Below are positions 18,518 through 28,251 of a stretch of 64,000 nucleotides of DNA, piece by piece (positions within the stretch are counted from its first letter, which is position 1; the number at the start of each line of letters is the position of its first letter). The DNA is from Herbaspirillum sp. CF444. Lineage in GTDB: Bacteria; Pseudomonadota; Gammaproteobacteria; Burkholderiales; Burkholderiaceae_D. The DNA is taken from contig NZ_AKJW01000070.1 in the NCBI RefSeq assembly GCF_000282135.1, positions 30,491 to 94,490 on the forward strand. The letters are read 5' to 3'. A model generated the notes under the pieces. The model had not been told where the DNA came from. It worked only from the letters and a program-made list of their open reading frames with translations, and ran no database searches. The translations under genes were made by a program, and so were the position numbers.

Positions 18518-18548
18518 AAAAGCGGGCTCAGGCCCACTTTTATTTTCG
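18518..18548 (+). terminator. Intrinsic terminator closing the ttu operon
   Basis: The stem AAAAGCGGGC/GCCCACTTTT (one C-A mismatch) with loop TCAG is followed by TATTTTC. It separates the ttuB unit from the downstream chemoreceptor. Confidence 0.8.
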
Positions 18549-18686
18549 ACAGTCACTGCAGGCGCCATCTTGATAGCCGTAAACGGAGAATATTCAAAAA
18601 AGAGTGGGTCGCAATATTGAAAATATTCTCAGCCTGCCGTTGGCCGTATTGCCCATGGATCAAAAAAGTTGGCACAGGGGGACAAG

Positions 18687-20261
18687 ATGAAAAATTTGAC
18701 GATGCGTTCGAGTCTTATCGCAGTACTGCTATCGTTTGCGCTCATGCTGTTCGTTGGCGCCATGGCGGGCCTTTTTACGCTTGGTCGGGCAAACAACGCA
18801 CAACAGCTGCTCAGTCAGATATCGTCGCAGACGGTACTGATAAATGACGCCTACAAAAATGCCATGCGGATACGAGTGGTGTTGCTTTCCGCTTATGCCG
18901 CCCTTAAAGAAAAGAATGATCCGGTTGCGCGGGACAAGATTCTTGCTCGCGGGCAGCCTTATCTGGAGAAGTATCAACAGCAATCGCAGGCCTTTTCCGA
19001 CGCCCCTCTTTTATCCGGCCAAGACGCTGCCTTGAAGCAAGAGCTCCAGGCTTCGACAAAGGCTTTGCGCAGTTCAATGCAAAAATCGTTTGATATCCTC
19101 AAGCAAGGCGACACCGCGGCATTTACCGTGAACAACGATGGTCCGGTTACTGTCGATGGAACAGCATTTTCAGTGAAACTGGAGAAATTCCAGGATCAGG
19201 CCAATCTGTTGGCCAAGAAATTGGCAACCGAAAGCGAGCGCGAGCATCACTTGGTGCAGGCCCTTGTTATTACCGGTTTGGTCTTGGCTCTGGTCCTGGT
19301 ACTGGCGACCCATGCGGGGCTGAAGAAAATTGTCCTGACCCCGCTTGGCGAAGCGGTGGATTTGCTGGATCGGGTCGCGCAGGGGGATCTCAGCGTGCGG
19401 ATCAATAGAACGGGGAAAAGCGAAATCGGTAGACTCTATGCAGCTTTGGCGCACATGCAGGAGGGACTAACCAGGACGATTTCTCAGGTCCGTGGCGGGT
19501 CCAACGCGATTCACGTGGCGGCCAAAGAAATCGCCACGGGAAATATGGACTTGTCGGCACGCACAGAAGCGCAAGCGAGTTCACTCGAAGAGACCGCAGC
19601 GTCCATGGAGGAACTAACGAGCACCGTCAAGCAAAGTGCCGAGAATACGAAGCTGGCAAACCAGCTTGCTGCCTCGGCGTCTAACGTCGCTGTTAAAGGC
19701 GGGGATGTTGTGTCGCAGGTAGTTGCGACGATGAGCGCCATTAACGATGCCTCCAGGAAAATCGTGGATATCATCGGCGTCATTGATGGCATCGCGTTTC
19801 AGACAAACATTTTGGCGCTCAATGCAGCGGTAGAAGCGGCGCGGGCCGGCGAGCAAGGACGAGGCTTCGCTGTCGTTGCCGGTGAAGTGCGTAATCTCGC
19901 CCAACGTTCTGCAACTGCGGCAAAGGAAATTAAAAGTCTGATCGATGACTCTGTCAGTAAAGTCGAAGCCGGGACGGCCTTGGCTCAACATGCGGGTCAG
20001 ACCATGGACGAAGTGGTCGGTAGCGTCAAGCGCGTCACGAACATTATTCAAGAAATTGCATCTGCAACACAAGAACAAACCGCCGGGATTGAACAGGTGA
20101 ACACTGCCGTTGTCGAGATGGATAACGTCACGCAAAGAAATGCTGCCTTGGTGGAGGAGGCGGCCGCAGCAGCGCAATCGCTACAGGACCAAGCCGACTC
20201 TTTGATCGCCTTGGTAAGTGTCTTCAAGCTTGAAGAACGGCGCCTGCAATCAAACGAGTAA
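18687..20261 (+). CDS. Methyl-accepting chemotaxis protein (Tar-type periplasmic sensor)
   Basis: The 524-residue membrane chemoreceptor has TM1 at about 11-33, a four-helix-bundle periplasmic domain (about 34-190), TM2 at about 194-213, a HAMP domain ([25 protein letters not shown]) and a cytoplasmic signalling domain with the hairpin tip [47 protein letters not shown] sequence (abbreviated reading). Methylation-helix segments such as [20 protein letters not shown] flank it. AGGGGGA precedes the ATG at 18687; an in-frame TTG at 18669 is less likely. It lies just after the tartrate operon, but ligand specificity cannot be deduced. Confidence 0.93.
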   Translation: MKNLTMRSSLIAVLLSFALMLFVGAMAGLFTLGRANNAQQLLSQISSQTVLINDAYKNAMRIRVVLLSAYAALKEKNDPVARDKILARGQPYLEKYQQQSQAFSDAPLLSGQDAALKQELQASTKALRSSMQKSFDILKQGDTAAFTVNNDGPVTVDGTAFSVKLEKFQDQANLLAKKLATESEREHHLVQALVITGLVLALVLVLATHAGLKKIVLTPLGEAVDLLDRVAQGDLSVRINRTGKSEIGRLYAALAHMQEGLTRTISQVRGGSNAIHVAAKEIATGNMDLSARTEAQASSLEETAASMEELTSTVKQSAENTKLANQLAASASNVAVKGGDVVSQVVATMSAINDASRKIVDIIGVIDGIAFQTNILALNAAVEAARAGEQGRGFAVVAGEVRNLAQRSATAAKEIKSLIDDSVSKVEAGTALAQHAGQTMDEVVGSVKRVTNIIQEIASATQEQTAGIEQVNTAVVEMDNVTQRNAALVEEAAAAAQSLQDQADSLIALVSVFKLEERRLQSNE

Positions 20262-20681
20262 ATCAAAGCTAGTGTCGCAACGGACCGCATTCCGTAAAGC
20301 GTAATCGGGCGTTTTTGGTTTCTTTATTTACGCTGGACATTGCGAAATGCGGCAATCGTTCCCGTTCCTAAAGACTGCTTCTGGCCGATTGTGGGCATTG
20401 CAAATACGTTTTACAAGGCATCAAAGTGGGCGCAATTGTTGAAGCCATTGTTGAACGGATGATTGAAACGAACCTGCAAATCAATAACCATCGGGATTTC
20501 AATTTTAAAAATTTCGCACGGGCAACTCCTCGGGCAAGTTCTTTTCCCGCTTGCACAACGTGACAAATAATTAGAAGATAAGCGCGCTGTATATGCTTCG
20601 ACAAGCGCAAAGACAGCGCCGCTCTGTTCCGTCCAGAAAAATGGCGGCAGCCCTCAGGAACTCGTTAAAACCAATCAAATA
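20262..20681. other. 420-base intergenic region with one palindromic repeat copy
   Basis: No gene is supported. A copy of the short palindromic repeat (core CTGGCCGATT) is at 20377-20400. The rest is AT-richer than its flanks, and an 80-codon minus-strand frame in it resembles nothing I recognise. The promoter of the downstream diguanylate cyclase must lie here. Confidence 0.6.
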
Positions 20682-21809
20682 ATGACAAACGTTCCGCCGA
20701 CGATTCCTGATCAGCTTGTATCCTCCTATGACGCGGCGATTCGCGCCGATACGCTTTCACTTCTTTTTCGGCAGTCTTTCCCTGCTCTTTTTCTGAGTCT
20801 ACTGATCGCCTGCATCATGTGCTGGACACTGTGGGGGAGCGTTCCGCCGTACGCTGTCTATGCATGGATTAGTGTGCTTGGCGTGAGCACACTAATCCGC
20901 CTGACCATGTTCCTACGTTATTTTGGTGCTCGCCCTCAGGGGGCGCAGATTCTGGCCTGGGAGCGTCCTTATGCGGCAACGCTCATGCTGTCCTCGCTTA
21001 TATGGGGACTGGGGGCGCTGTATCTGATACACGAAGTCAAAACGATGCAACAAGGTATTGTGCTGTTCTTCCTGGCCGGCATGCTCGGTGGCAGCATGGT
21101 TACCTACGCCTCTCATCGCGTAATGACAATCTGCGCGATGAGCTGCGTGATGGTACCTAGCACATTATGGCTGTACACCCAGCCGGGCCAGGCCGCACTT
21201 GGCATGGCGATCGCCTCCACCACCATGATGGCCACCGCATTTCTGGGGACAAAAGTACTTTCCAAGGCCATGCAGAGCAGCCTGTTACTGAGTTATCAGT
21301 TGCAACACGCCCGCGATATCGCAGAAAACATGGCCCGTACCGATGCCCTCACCGGCATCTTCAACCGGCGAGCCTTCGTCGAATGCGGCGAGCAGGCAAT
21401 TCAGCTGTGCGAACGCAACGCGCATCGAGTCAGCATCCTGCTGATCGATATCGATTTTTTCAAACACGTCAATGACACCTATGGCCATGGCGCCGGCGAT
21501 CTTGTCCTGAAAAGAATGGGGCATTTGCTCGAATCCCGATTTCGTAAAACGGATATATGCGGCCGCTTGGGCGGTGAAGAGTTTGCCGTACTACTGCCAA
21601 ATACGGAGGTCGCCGTTGCCAAAATACTTGCCGATAAATTTCGGGAAACCGTCGCCGACACAGTGATTCCATGGCAAACAAAAAATCTCGGCGTGACCAT
21701 CAGCATCGGCGTCGCTGCCGATAGCTACGATCTGGAATCGCTGCTGCAACGTGCGGATATGGCGATGTATCAGGCAAAGGCGAGTGGCCGGAACGCCACG
21801 GTTTGTTAG
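20682..21809 (+). CDS. Membrane diguanylate cyclase (GGDEF)
   Basis: The 375-residue protein has about six hydrophobic helices (residues 30-205) followed by a GGDEF domain. The active-site motif is GGEEF (RLGGEEFAVLLPN), with DALTGIFNRRAF at the domain start. An inhibitory I-site RKTD stands five residues before the motif, predicting an active cyclase with product inhibition by c-di-GMP. The N-terminal multi-helix region resembles MASE-type sensors without a clear match. No good ribosome-binding site is visible at the 20682 ATG. Confidence 0.9.
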   Translation: MTNVPPTIPDQLVSSYDAAIRADTLSLLFRQSFPALFLSLLIACIMCWTLWGSVPPYAVYAWISVLGVSTLIRLTMFLRYFGARPQGAQILAWERPYAATLMLSSLIWGLGALYLIHEVKTMQQGIVLFFLAGMLGGSMVTYASHRVMTICAMSCVMVPSTLWLYTQPGQAALGMAIASTTMMATAFLGTKVLSKAMQSSLLLSYQLQHARDIAENMARTDALTGIFNRRAFVECGEQAIQLCERNAHRVSILLIDIDFFKHVNDTYGHGAGDLVLKRMGHLLESRFRKTDICGRLGGEEFAVLLPNTEVAVAKILADKFRETVADTVIPWQTKNLGVTISIGVAADSYDLESLLQRADMAMYQAKASGRNATVC

Positions 21810-21838
21810 CACATGCTTGCTGTGACTTGTCGGAAATC

Positions 21839-22054
21839 TTACTGCTGCAAGGAGAGTTCACGCGCGGCTGGCGTGAATACCGGTTCCGCTACAAGATGGA
21901 ACACACGACCATAATCGGCTGATATGTGCAAAGTCCGCGCTGGGAAGGTCAGGCGATTGCGGGCAAGACCCTGCTGATTCACGACGAGCAGGGATACGGT
22001 GGCACATTCCAGTTCCTGCGCATGGTGGCCTGGGCGCGACGTAGCCCGCTTTAA
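21839..22054 (+). pseudogene. Relic of a TPR/glycosyltransferase-like protein
   Basis: The plus-strand frame reads GEFTRGWREYRFRYKMEH, then an in-frame TGA, then YVQSPRWEGQAIAGKTLLIH, DEQGYGGTFQFLRMVAWARR and a stop. The pattern GWREYxxR ... PRWxGxxxAGKTLLxHxEQGxGxTxQFxR is that of the C-terminal region of TPR-containing glycosyltransferase-like proteins common in Proteobacteria. It has no start, an internal stop and no downstream domain, so it is a decayed fragment. Confidence 0.7.
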
Positions 22055-22142
22055 AGCACCGGCCATCTTGAAAAACAGTGCGTACACGGACTTAAGCTAA
22101 TAGCCAAATTCCCTGAGCCACAATCCACGTCGGTAGCTGACG

Positions 22143-22230
22143 ACTATCGAAAACACGCCATTATCGATAGTCAGCAACAGCTTATTTGTCTGGCCTTTGA
22201 ATTGTTCAACGACTGCTTCTGGCCGATGGC
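22143..22230. repeat. Copy 1 of an 85-bp dispersed repeat
   Basis: Ungapped similarity to 28252-28339, including the 20 identical bases CCATTATCGATAGTCAGCAA (22158-22177) and the identical 12-mer AATTGTTCAACG. It contains an inverted repeat ACTATCGA/TCGATAGT and ends in a copy of the short palindromic repeat (22211-22230). On the minus strand both copies encode a similar peptide (LLTIDNGVFS / LLTIDNGAFS), but no full gene is present. Confidence 0.75.
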
Positions 22231-22280
22231 GCCGTTGATGATCCAGATAGGGCGACTCTGTTGCCCGTCCCGGGCAATGG

Positions 22281-23186
22281 TCAGACTCGCATTTCTTTGT
22301 ATTTGAGAATCTCGCGCCACATTCTGACCACCAGCGGCCGTAAATTGTTCTTCGGTTTGAATGCGAGGATGGAGACTTCCGTATCCCACGCTCCGCCGCC
22401 GACCGGTTCAAGACTCCAATGCCGGTGCTGACTGAACGAGCTGTCGGGTAGCCACGCAACTCCCAGTCCCTGCGAGGCGAGGTCGCCCAGCACATCCGAC
22501 ATCTCTGTCTCGAACATGGGCGTGCCTTCCAGCTTGACTTCAGATCCTTCGATGATCTGATCGACGACGCGCGCGAAATACACGCTGGAGCTGTACATCA
22601 GCAAGGGTGCAGGGTTGCCTGCACTGCCGAGCGAAGCGTGCATTCCGATTTTTTCAATCAAGGCGGGCGACGCGTAAGGACGTACGCGCTCTCGACCCAA
22701 TTCGACGCTTTCAAATAGCAGAGGATCGATCTGGATAGGTGACGCTGCATGATAAAAGCAGATGAGCAGATCGACATTGCCGGCAATGAACGACGACACG
22801 ATGTCGTGCACGTTGCCGGTCTCCAGCGCACAGATCAGCGGTTGGCCACTGGTCCAGCTGTCCCACCATCCAGGAAGCCGGGTAGTCGCCAGCGCATAGG
22901 GCATGGCCAGTTTGATCTTGTCGCGCGACTGGTTGCCGGCCAGGTCGGCCTTGGCGTCGGCGATCTGGCTGACAATCTGCGCCGCGACACCGCGAAATTT
23001 TTCTCCGGCCGGGGTTAGCCTGGTCGGGTATGAACTGCGGTCGATCAGCTTGGCGCCCAGCATTTGTTCCAGGGAACCGATACGTCTGCTGAACGCTGCC
23101 TGAGAAAGATTTCTGATCTCGGACGCACGCGTGAAATTGAGAACTTCCGACAGCGTCAGAAAATCCTGGAACCACTTGATATCCAT
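22281..23186 (-). CDS. dgdR: LysR-family regulator, probable DgdR
   Basis: The 301-residue LysR protein has its HTH at about residues 5-62 (FLTLSEVLNFTRASEIRNLSQAAFSRRIGSLEQ) and a standard co-inducer domain. It is divergent from the dialkylglycine decarboxylase homologue. In Burkholderia cepacia a LysR-type regulator gene, dgdR, lies beside and divergent from dgdA, which supports the name. Protein-level similarity to DgdR itself was not checked. Confidence 0.75.
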   Translation of the reverse strand: MDIKWFQDFLTLSEVLNFTRASEIRNLSQAAFSRRIGSLEQMLGAKLIDRSSYPTRLTPAGEKFRGVAAQIVSQIADAKADLAGNQSRDKIKLAMPYALATTRLPGWWDSWTSGQPLICALETGNVHDIVSSFIAGNVDLLICFYHAASPIQIDPLLFESVELGRERVRPYASPALIEKIGMHASLGSAGNPAPLLMYSSSVYFARVVDQIIEGSEVKLEGTPMFETEMSDVLGDLASQGLGVAWLPDSSFSQHRHWSLEPVGGGAWDTEVSILAFKPKNNLRPLVVRMWREILKYKEMRV

Positions 23187-23295
23187 TATTGCCTTCCTCC
23201 CTTACCTATCTTACGTCCGGATCCGCCGATTTCGGCCATGTGAATTTGCGATCACGCGATGCGTCCTGAACATGACGGCGATGCTGCACTTTGCA

Positions 23296-23324
23296 TTGGA
23301 CGCTCTGCATTCTCAACGTAATAC
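23296..23324 (+). promoter_or_regulatory. Candidate sigma-70 promoter of dgdA
   Basis: TTGGAC (23296-23301), a 17-base spacer, and TAATAC (23319-23324) lie 61 bases before the dgdA start. The intergenic region is shared with the divergent LysR gene. Confidence 0.6.
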
Positions 23325-23385
23325 TTAAGCAAATTCTGTGCAACCAGAACTCATCTCATCAAACCATTTTTTGAAAGGAATAGCG

Positions 23386-24708
23386 ATGCCAACATCGACA
23401 GAACTGCATTCCGCTGCGAAAAAATTCATGGTGCGCTATGGCGGCGACACGTTTCCGAATCTGTTTCGTTCGGCCAAGGGCGCGGTGGTCATCGACGATA
23501 CCGGCCGCGAGATCCTTGACTTCACTTCGGGGCAGATGTGCGCCACCATCGGGCATAACCATCCGGCCATCGTCGCAGCGGTGCAAAAGGCCGGCGAAGA
23601 AGCGTTCCACATGTTCAGCGGCATGATTCCAGAGGTGGTCGCCGAACTGGCGACCACCATGGCGCAAGACTGGATGCCGGAGTCGCTGACCAAGTCCATC
23701 TTCGTCAATACCGGTTCGGAAAGCAATGAGATCGCACTGCGCATGGCAAAGATGTACACCGGTGGTTATGAAGTCCTGGCGGTAGGCGGCTCATGGCATG
23801 GCGTCACCGGCGGATCGAGCAGCGTGTCGTTTGCCAGCGATCGCAAAGGTTACGGCGTGTCGACGCCAGGTGTCTATGTGTTGCCGGAACCCAATGACTA
23901 TCGTCCCTATATCAAGGGCATGAACGGCGAAGAGTCGGCGCTGACCTGTCTGGAAATCGGGCTGAAGATGTTCGACATGGCTTCCTCCGGTCGTCCCGCT
24001 GCGATCATCATCGAACCCATCATCAGCGCCGGCGGCGTGCTGGTGCCTCCCAAGTCTTACATGCAGGCGCTGCGCAAAGCCGCCGACGAACGCGGCATGC
24101 TGCTGATCTTCGACGAGGCGCAAACGGCGTTCGGCCGCATCGGTCAACGCACCGCCTCAGACCTGTTCGGCGTTGTTCCGGACATCATGTCTGTCTCCAA
24201 GACCATGGGTGGCGGCTTGCCGCTGGCGGCGACTGTCACGACAGCGCAGATCGAACAGGCTGTGCATGAGCGCGGCTTCACCTTCTACACCAGTCACGTC
24301 TCAGACCCGTTGCCTGCGCGCGTGGGCCTGGCGGTGCTCAATACGATTCGCAATGAGGATCTGATCCGTCGCGCGCAGTCTACCGGTTCTTATCTGCGTT
24401 CCCGCCTGTTGGAACTACAAACGCGCTATGAAAGCATCGGCGACGTGCGTGGTGAAGGCTTGCTTCTGGGCGTGGAACTGGTGACCGACAGGGAGTCACG
24501 CAATCCGGCGCACGAACTGGGGGCATTGACCACTCAGCGTTGCTTCGAACTGGGACTGAGCATGAACATCCGGCGCCGTCCGGAACGCGGATCCGTGTGG
24601 CGCATTGCGCCGCCGCTGACGGTAGAGCACAAGCAGATCGATCAGGCAGTGGATATTCTGGATCGTGCTCTGCGAGAAAGCCTCGACAAGATGGCTGGCG
24701 CCCGCTAG
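23386..24708 (+). CDS. dgdA: 2,2-dialkylglycine decarboxylase (class III aminotransferase)
   Basis: PLP enzyme predicted to decarboxylate and transaminate dialkylglycines such as 2-aminoisobutyrate to a ketone and L-alanine. From the ATG at 23386 (GAAAGGAA upstream) the product has 440 residues. It closely follows the B. cepacia enzyme as I recall it: LDFTSGQM, HMFSGM, NTGSESNE, FYTSHVSDPLPA and GEGLLLGVELVTDR. The PLP lysine is K272 (SKTMGGGLPL), with D243 and Q246 (DEAQ), Y301 and the carboxylate-binding R406 at the same numbers as in that enzyme. An ABC transporter follows on the same strand. Confidence 0.85.
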   Translation: MPTSTELHSAAKKFMVRYGGDTFPNLFRSAKGAVVIDDTGREILDFTSGQMCATIGHNHPAIVAAVQKAGEEAFHMFSGMIPEVVAELATTMAQDWMPESLTKSIFVNTGSESNEIALRMAKMYTGGYEVLAVGGSWHGVTGGSSSVSFASDRKGYGVSTPGVYVLPEPNDYRPYIKGMNGEESALTCLEIGLKMFDMASSGRPAAIIIEPIISAGGVLVPPKSYMQALRKAADERGMLLIFDEAQTAFGRIGQRTASDLFGVVPDIMSVSKTMGGGLPLAATVTTAQIEQAVHERGFTFYTSHVSDPLPARVGLAVLNTIRNEDLIRRAQSTGSYLRSRLLELQTRYESIGDVRGEGLLLGVELVTDRESRNPAHELGALTTQRCFELGLSMNIRRRPERGSVWRIAPPLTVEHKQIDQAVDILDRALRESLDKMAGAR

Positions 24709-24818
24709 TCCCGCCCCGAACCTGTTGCAAATTGCTGTCGAATGCCGGGCCACCTCTGTACCTCATGTGGCTCGTTCAGATTGTCGCGTCTTAAATTCAC
24801 TTCCTGGGGAGAACTGTC

Positions 24819-25709
24819 ATGGCTTCAATTCGTCTTGCAGCATTTACTTTTACCTGTGCGCTGGCAGCATCGGGGGCGATGGCGCAATCCATCGGCACGC
24901 TGCAAAAGATCAAGCAGTCCGGAGAGATCGTGTTTGGCTACCGCGAAAGTGCGATTCCGTTTTCCTACATCGACGCGAATCAGAATCCGGTCGGCTTCTC
25001 CATCGACCTCTGCAACCGGATCGCTGCCGCCGTGCGCGACAAACTTAGCCTGCCCTCCCTGAGAGTGAAATTTGAACCCGTGACTGCATCCAACCGGGTC
25101 CCCTTGCTAGTCAATGGCGCTGTCGACGTCGAGTGCGGTTCCACCACCAACACGCTGGAACGGCAAAAATCAGTCGATTTTCTGAATACGACTTACGTCA
25201 GCGGTACGCGGATCATGGTGCAGACCAGTAGCAACATTACCTCCATTGCCGACCTGAAAGACAAAGCCATTGCGGTCACCGCCGGTACGAACAATATCAA
25301 AGCGATCCAGCAAGCCAATCAGGCCGGCTCCCTCAATCTGAGCCTTGTCTACGGCAAGGACCACGCGGAAAGTTTCCTGATGTTGCAAAACGGCCGGGTA
25401 AGCGCGTTCTCAACAGACGACGTTCTGCTCTACAGCATCCGCGCGATGTCGCGCAATCCTGTCGGCACCAAGGTGGTTGGCCCGTTGCTGTCGCAAGAAC
25501 CCTACGGTCTCATGATCCGCCGCAACGATGATGAATTCAAAAAATTTGCCAATGACGTGCTGGGCGGCATGTTCGGCAACGGTGAATTCAAGAAGACTTA
25601 CTACAAGTGGTTCAACGCGCCGATCCCTCCCAAGAACATCAATCTCAGCATTCCCATGTCGCCCGAGCTGGAAAAGCTGATGGCTGCACCAAACAGTCAC
25701 GGCGTGTAA
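24819..25709 (+). CDS. Polar amino acid ABC transporter substrate-binding protein
   Basis: The 296-residue periplasmic binding protein has a signal peptide (residues 1-22, ending AMAQS). It has family 3 (GltI/HisJ-like) features: LQKIKQSGEIVFGYRESAIPFSY, FSIDLCNRIAAAV, VECGSTTNTLERQKSVDFLNTTYV and TAGTNNIKAIQQ. The pattern matches glutamate/aspartate receptors. Here it is the first gene of a complete ABC importer 110 bases after dgdA, so a dialkylated amino acid or its product could be the ligand; that is inference. Confidence 0.9.
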   Translation: MASIRLAAFTFTCALAASGAMAQSIGTLQKIKQSGEIVFGYRESAIPFSYIDANQNPVGFSIDLCNRIAAAVRDKLSLPSLRVKFEPVTASNRVPLLVNGAVDVECGSTTNTLERQKSVDFLNTTYVSGTRIMVQTSSNITSIADLKDKAIAVTAGTNNIKAIQQANQAGSLNLSLVYGKDHAESFLMLQNGRVSAFSTDDVLLYSIRAMSRNPVGTKVVGPLLSQEPYGLMIRRNDDEFKKFANDVLGGMFGNGEFKKTYYKWFNAPIPPKNINLSIPMSPELEKLMAAPNSHGV

Positions 25710-25891
25710 CAGGCCTACCTGGTTCAGGCCACCGCAGGCGGTATCAGCAACGCGATTTCATCCATGTTGCCGCCTGCATCAATGTTTCCCTGATTTCTTC
25801 TGTAACTTGCAGCTCGTACCCGATATTCCGAGAGGCGATGAATGATCGCTTATGGGTACGCGTTACTTCGGATATGGCAAAGGATTAAGCG

Positions 25892-26605
25892 ATGGAATAT
25901 CAATGGCACTGGAACGTTTTTTTCCAGATATCGCCGGACGCGGGTCAAGCGTACTGGATTCTATTTGTCAAAGGCTTTGCCGCCACGCTGGCGGTATCGG
26001 CCGCGAGCTGGATCATCGCCTTTGTGCTGGGTGTGATCGTCGGCGCGGCGCGCACTTCCCTGATCTTCTGGATACGCATGCCCGCGTATCTGTATGTGCA
26101 CTTGTTTCGCGGCGTTCCCTTGCTGGTTCAGCTATTCCTCTGGTATTTCGTCTTCCCCGAAATGTTCGACAGCGTGAAGGCGGTGGTAGTGAGAACCGAC
26201 GCCATGTACGTGCAATTCATCGCCGTGACAGTTTGCCTGGGCTTGTTTACCTCGGCGCGGGTGGCAGAGCAGGTGCGCTCCGGCATTGAATCGCTGTCGC
26301 GTGGCCAGCGTAGCGCAGGCATGGCGCTGGGATTGCATCCGGCACAGATCTATCGCTACGTGTTGTTGCCGCAGTCGATGCGCCTGATCGTTCCACCGTT
26401 GACCAGCGAGTTGATGAACCTGATCAAGAATTCATCCATTGCACTGACTATCGGCTTCGCAGAACTGACATTTCGTGCGCGTGAAATTGGAGAGACCACA
26501 TTTTCCTATTTCGAGGCGTTCATTGTGACCACCATCGTCTACATCGCCATCGCGCTGACTGCCTATGCTGTCATGGCGCGTTTCGAACCGAGGAAAACGG
26601 CGTAA
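25892..26605 (+). CDS. Amino acid ABC transporter permease (GltJ-like)
   Basis: The 237-residue permease of the HisMQ/GltJK family has about five membrane helices. The early Arg/Pro-rich loop is YLYVHLFRGVPLLVQLF, and the coupling loop is GIESLSRGQRSAGMALGLHP, followed by YVLLPQSMRLIVPPLTSELMNLIKNSSIALTIG. The 182-base gap before it holds no gene. Confidence 0.92.
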   Translation: MEYQWHWNVFFQISPDAGQAYWILFVKGFAATLAVSAASWIIAFVLGVIVGAARTSLIFWIRMPAYLYVHLFRGVPLLVQLFLWYFVFPEMFDSVKAVVVRTDAMYVQFIAVTVCLGLFTSARVAEQVRSGIESLSRGQRSAGMALGLHPAQIYRYVLLPQSMRLIVPPLTSELMNLIKNSSIALTIGFAELTFRAREIGETTFSYFEAFIVTTIVYIAIALTAYAVMARFEPRKTA

Positions 26606-26656
26606 CTGCCGTATTTTCTGTAACACACGCTTCCGCAGGCAGAGAGGATATTCAAT

Positions 26657-27340
26657 ATGACACTGGATTTCGGGATCGTTTCCGACAATATTTCCTACAT
26701 CGCCAATGGCTTTGCCTTTACGTTGCAGCTGACGGCGGTCGCGACAGTAATCGGCATGCTGCTCGGCCTCATGCTGGCGCTGGCGCGAGAGTCCAAGGTG
26801 CGGCTCGTTGCGCGCTGTGCCTCGACCTACGTCATCGCCATGCGGTCGATTCCACTGATTCTGGTGCTGTTCTGGATATTCTTCCTGATGCCTTTGGCTT
26901 TGCAGTTTCTCTTGGGAGCGGGGGCGCCCGTCAAGGTCGATGGAAAACAAACGGCGATGGTCACGTTCAGCCTGTTTGAATCGGCTTACTTCTGCGAGAT
27001 TGTTCGCTCGGGCATACGCTCGGTATCTGCAGGCCAGCGCTCTGCTGCATTCGCGCTCGGTCTCAATCCGGTGCAGACGATGGGCTATGTGATATTGCCG
27101 CAGGGATTGCGCAATATGTTGCCGATTTTTCTGACCCAGGTCATCGTCCTCTTTCAGGATACTTCGTTGGTTTATGTGATTTCAGTCACAGATTTCATGG
27201 GCGCTGCCGCCAAGATCGGTGAGCGCGACGGCAGCCTGATCGAACCGTATCTGTTCGTCGCGACGATCTATCTCGTGATCAGTGTGGCGATAGCCGAAAG
27301 CGCAGCCCGGATGTTTCGCAAAAAGACCACACGCATTTAA
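26657..27340 (+). CDS. Amino acid ABC transporter permease (GltK-like)
   Basis: The 227-residue partner permease has the coupling loop GIRSVSAGQRSAAFALGLNPVQTMGY, then VILPQGLRNMLPIFLTQVIVLFQDTSLVYVIS. AGAGAGGAT lies upstream. It pairs with the 25892 permease as a heterodimer, as in GltJK. Confidence 0.92.
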   Translation: MTLDFGIVSDNISYIANGFAFTLQLTAVATVIGMLLGLMLALARESKVRLVARCASTYVIAMRSIPLILVLFWIFFLMPLALQFLLGAGAPVKVDGKQTAMVTFSLFESAYFCEIVRSGIRSVSAGQRSAAFALGLNPVQTMGYVILPQGLRNMLPIFLTQVIVLFQDTSLVYVISVTDFMGAAAKIGERDGSLIEPYLFVATIYLVISVAIAESAARMFRKKTTRI

Positions 27341-27355
27341 CTACAAGGAAAATTC

Positions 27356-28093
27356 ATGCTCGCAATAGACAATCTGTCGAAATGGTATGGCGACTTCAAG
27401 GTTCTCAGCGATTGTTCAGTGCGCATCGACAGGAGCGACGTTGTGGTCATTTGCGGGCCGTCCGGTTCGGGAAAATCGACGTTCATCAAAACGATCAACG
27501 GTCTGGAACCGTTCGATCAAGGGCGTATCTCGATACAGGGAATCGCCGTCAGCTCAAATATGCTGCGCAGCGCGGCGCATCGACGACGCGTCGGGATGGT
27601 ATTTCAGAACTTCGAATTGTTTGGTCACCTTAGTGTGTTGGAAAATCTCAATCTTGCTCAACGAAAGGTACTGCGACGTTCATATGAAGAAGCTTCGGAA
27701 CGTAGTAGAGCAATGCTGGCACGTGTAGGTCTGACGGCTCACGCAGCCAAATATCCGCATCAACTATCCGGTGGACAGCAGCAGCGCGTTGCCATTGCAA
27801 GAGCGCTGACCATGAACCCCGACATCATGTTGTTCGACGAGCCAACTTCTGCCCTTGATCCCGAGATGGTGAAGGAGGTGTTGGATGTGATGGCGGAACT
27901 GGCCGCAGCGGGCATGACGATGTTGGTCGTGACCCACGAAATGGGTTTCGCCCGGCAAGTCGCCGATCGGATTATTTTTATGGAGGAGGGGAGAATCGTC
28001 GAAGACTGCAGCAAAGAACATTTCTTCGGCGCCGCCAACGACCTCAGTGCTAGAGTGCGGCGTTTCTTATCTGTGACACAGGTCTCTCATTGA
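27356..28093 (+). CDS. Amino acid ABC transporter ATP-binding protein (GltL-like)
   Basis: The 245-residue ATPase has Walker [11 protein letters not shown]-loop [18 protein letters not shown], signature [15 protein letters not shown], Walker [16 protein letters not shown] and H-loop [15 protein letters not shown]. The ATG follows the permease stop by 15 bases with CAAGGAAA upstream. It completes the importer begun at 24819. Confidence 0.94.
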   Translation: MLAIDNLSKWYGDFKVLSDCSVRIDRSDVVVICGPSGSGKSTFIKTINGLEPFDQGRISIQGIAVSSNMLRSAAHRRRVGMVFQNFELFGHLSVLENLNLAQRKVLRRSYEEASERSRAMLARVGLTAHAAKYPHQLSGGQQQRVAIARALTMNPDIMLFDEPTSALDPEMVKEVLDVMAELAAAGMTMLVVTHEMGFARQVADRIIFMEEGRIVEDCSKEHFFGAANDLSARVRRFLSVTQVSH

Positions 28094-28251
28094 GAAAATC
28101 GTCTATCGTAGAATGTAGACGTAGTGATGTTCTCCAGGCTCACTTCTCTCGTTCATGCTCCTATGGTGTTGTTTCCTAAATGAGAGGTCTGTTTTTGGCC
28201 GACTGCAGATGTCAAATAATACCAAACTGCAATCCGCGCTATTCGTGGTCA

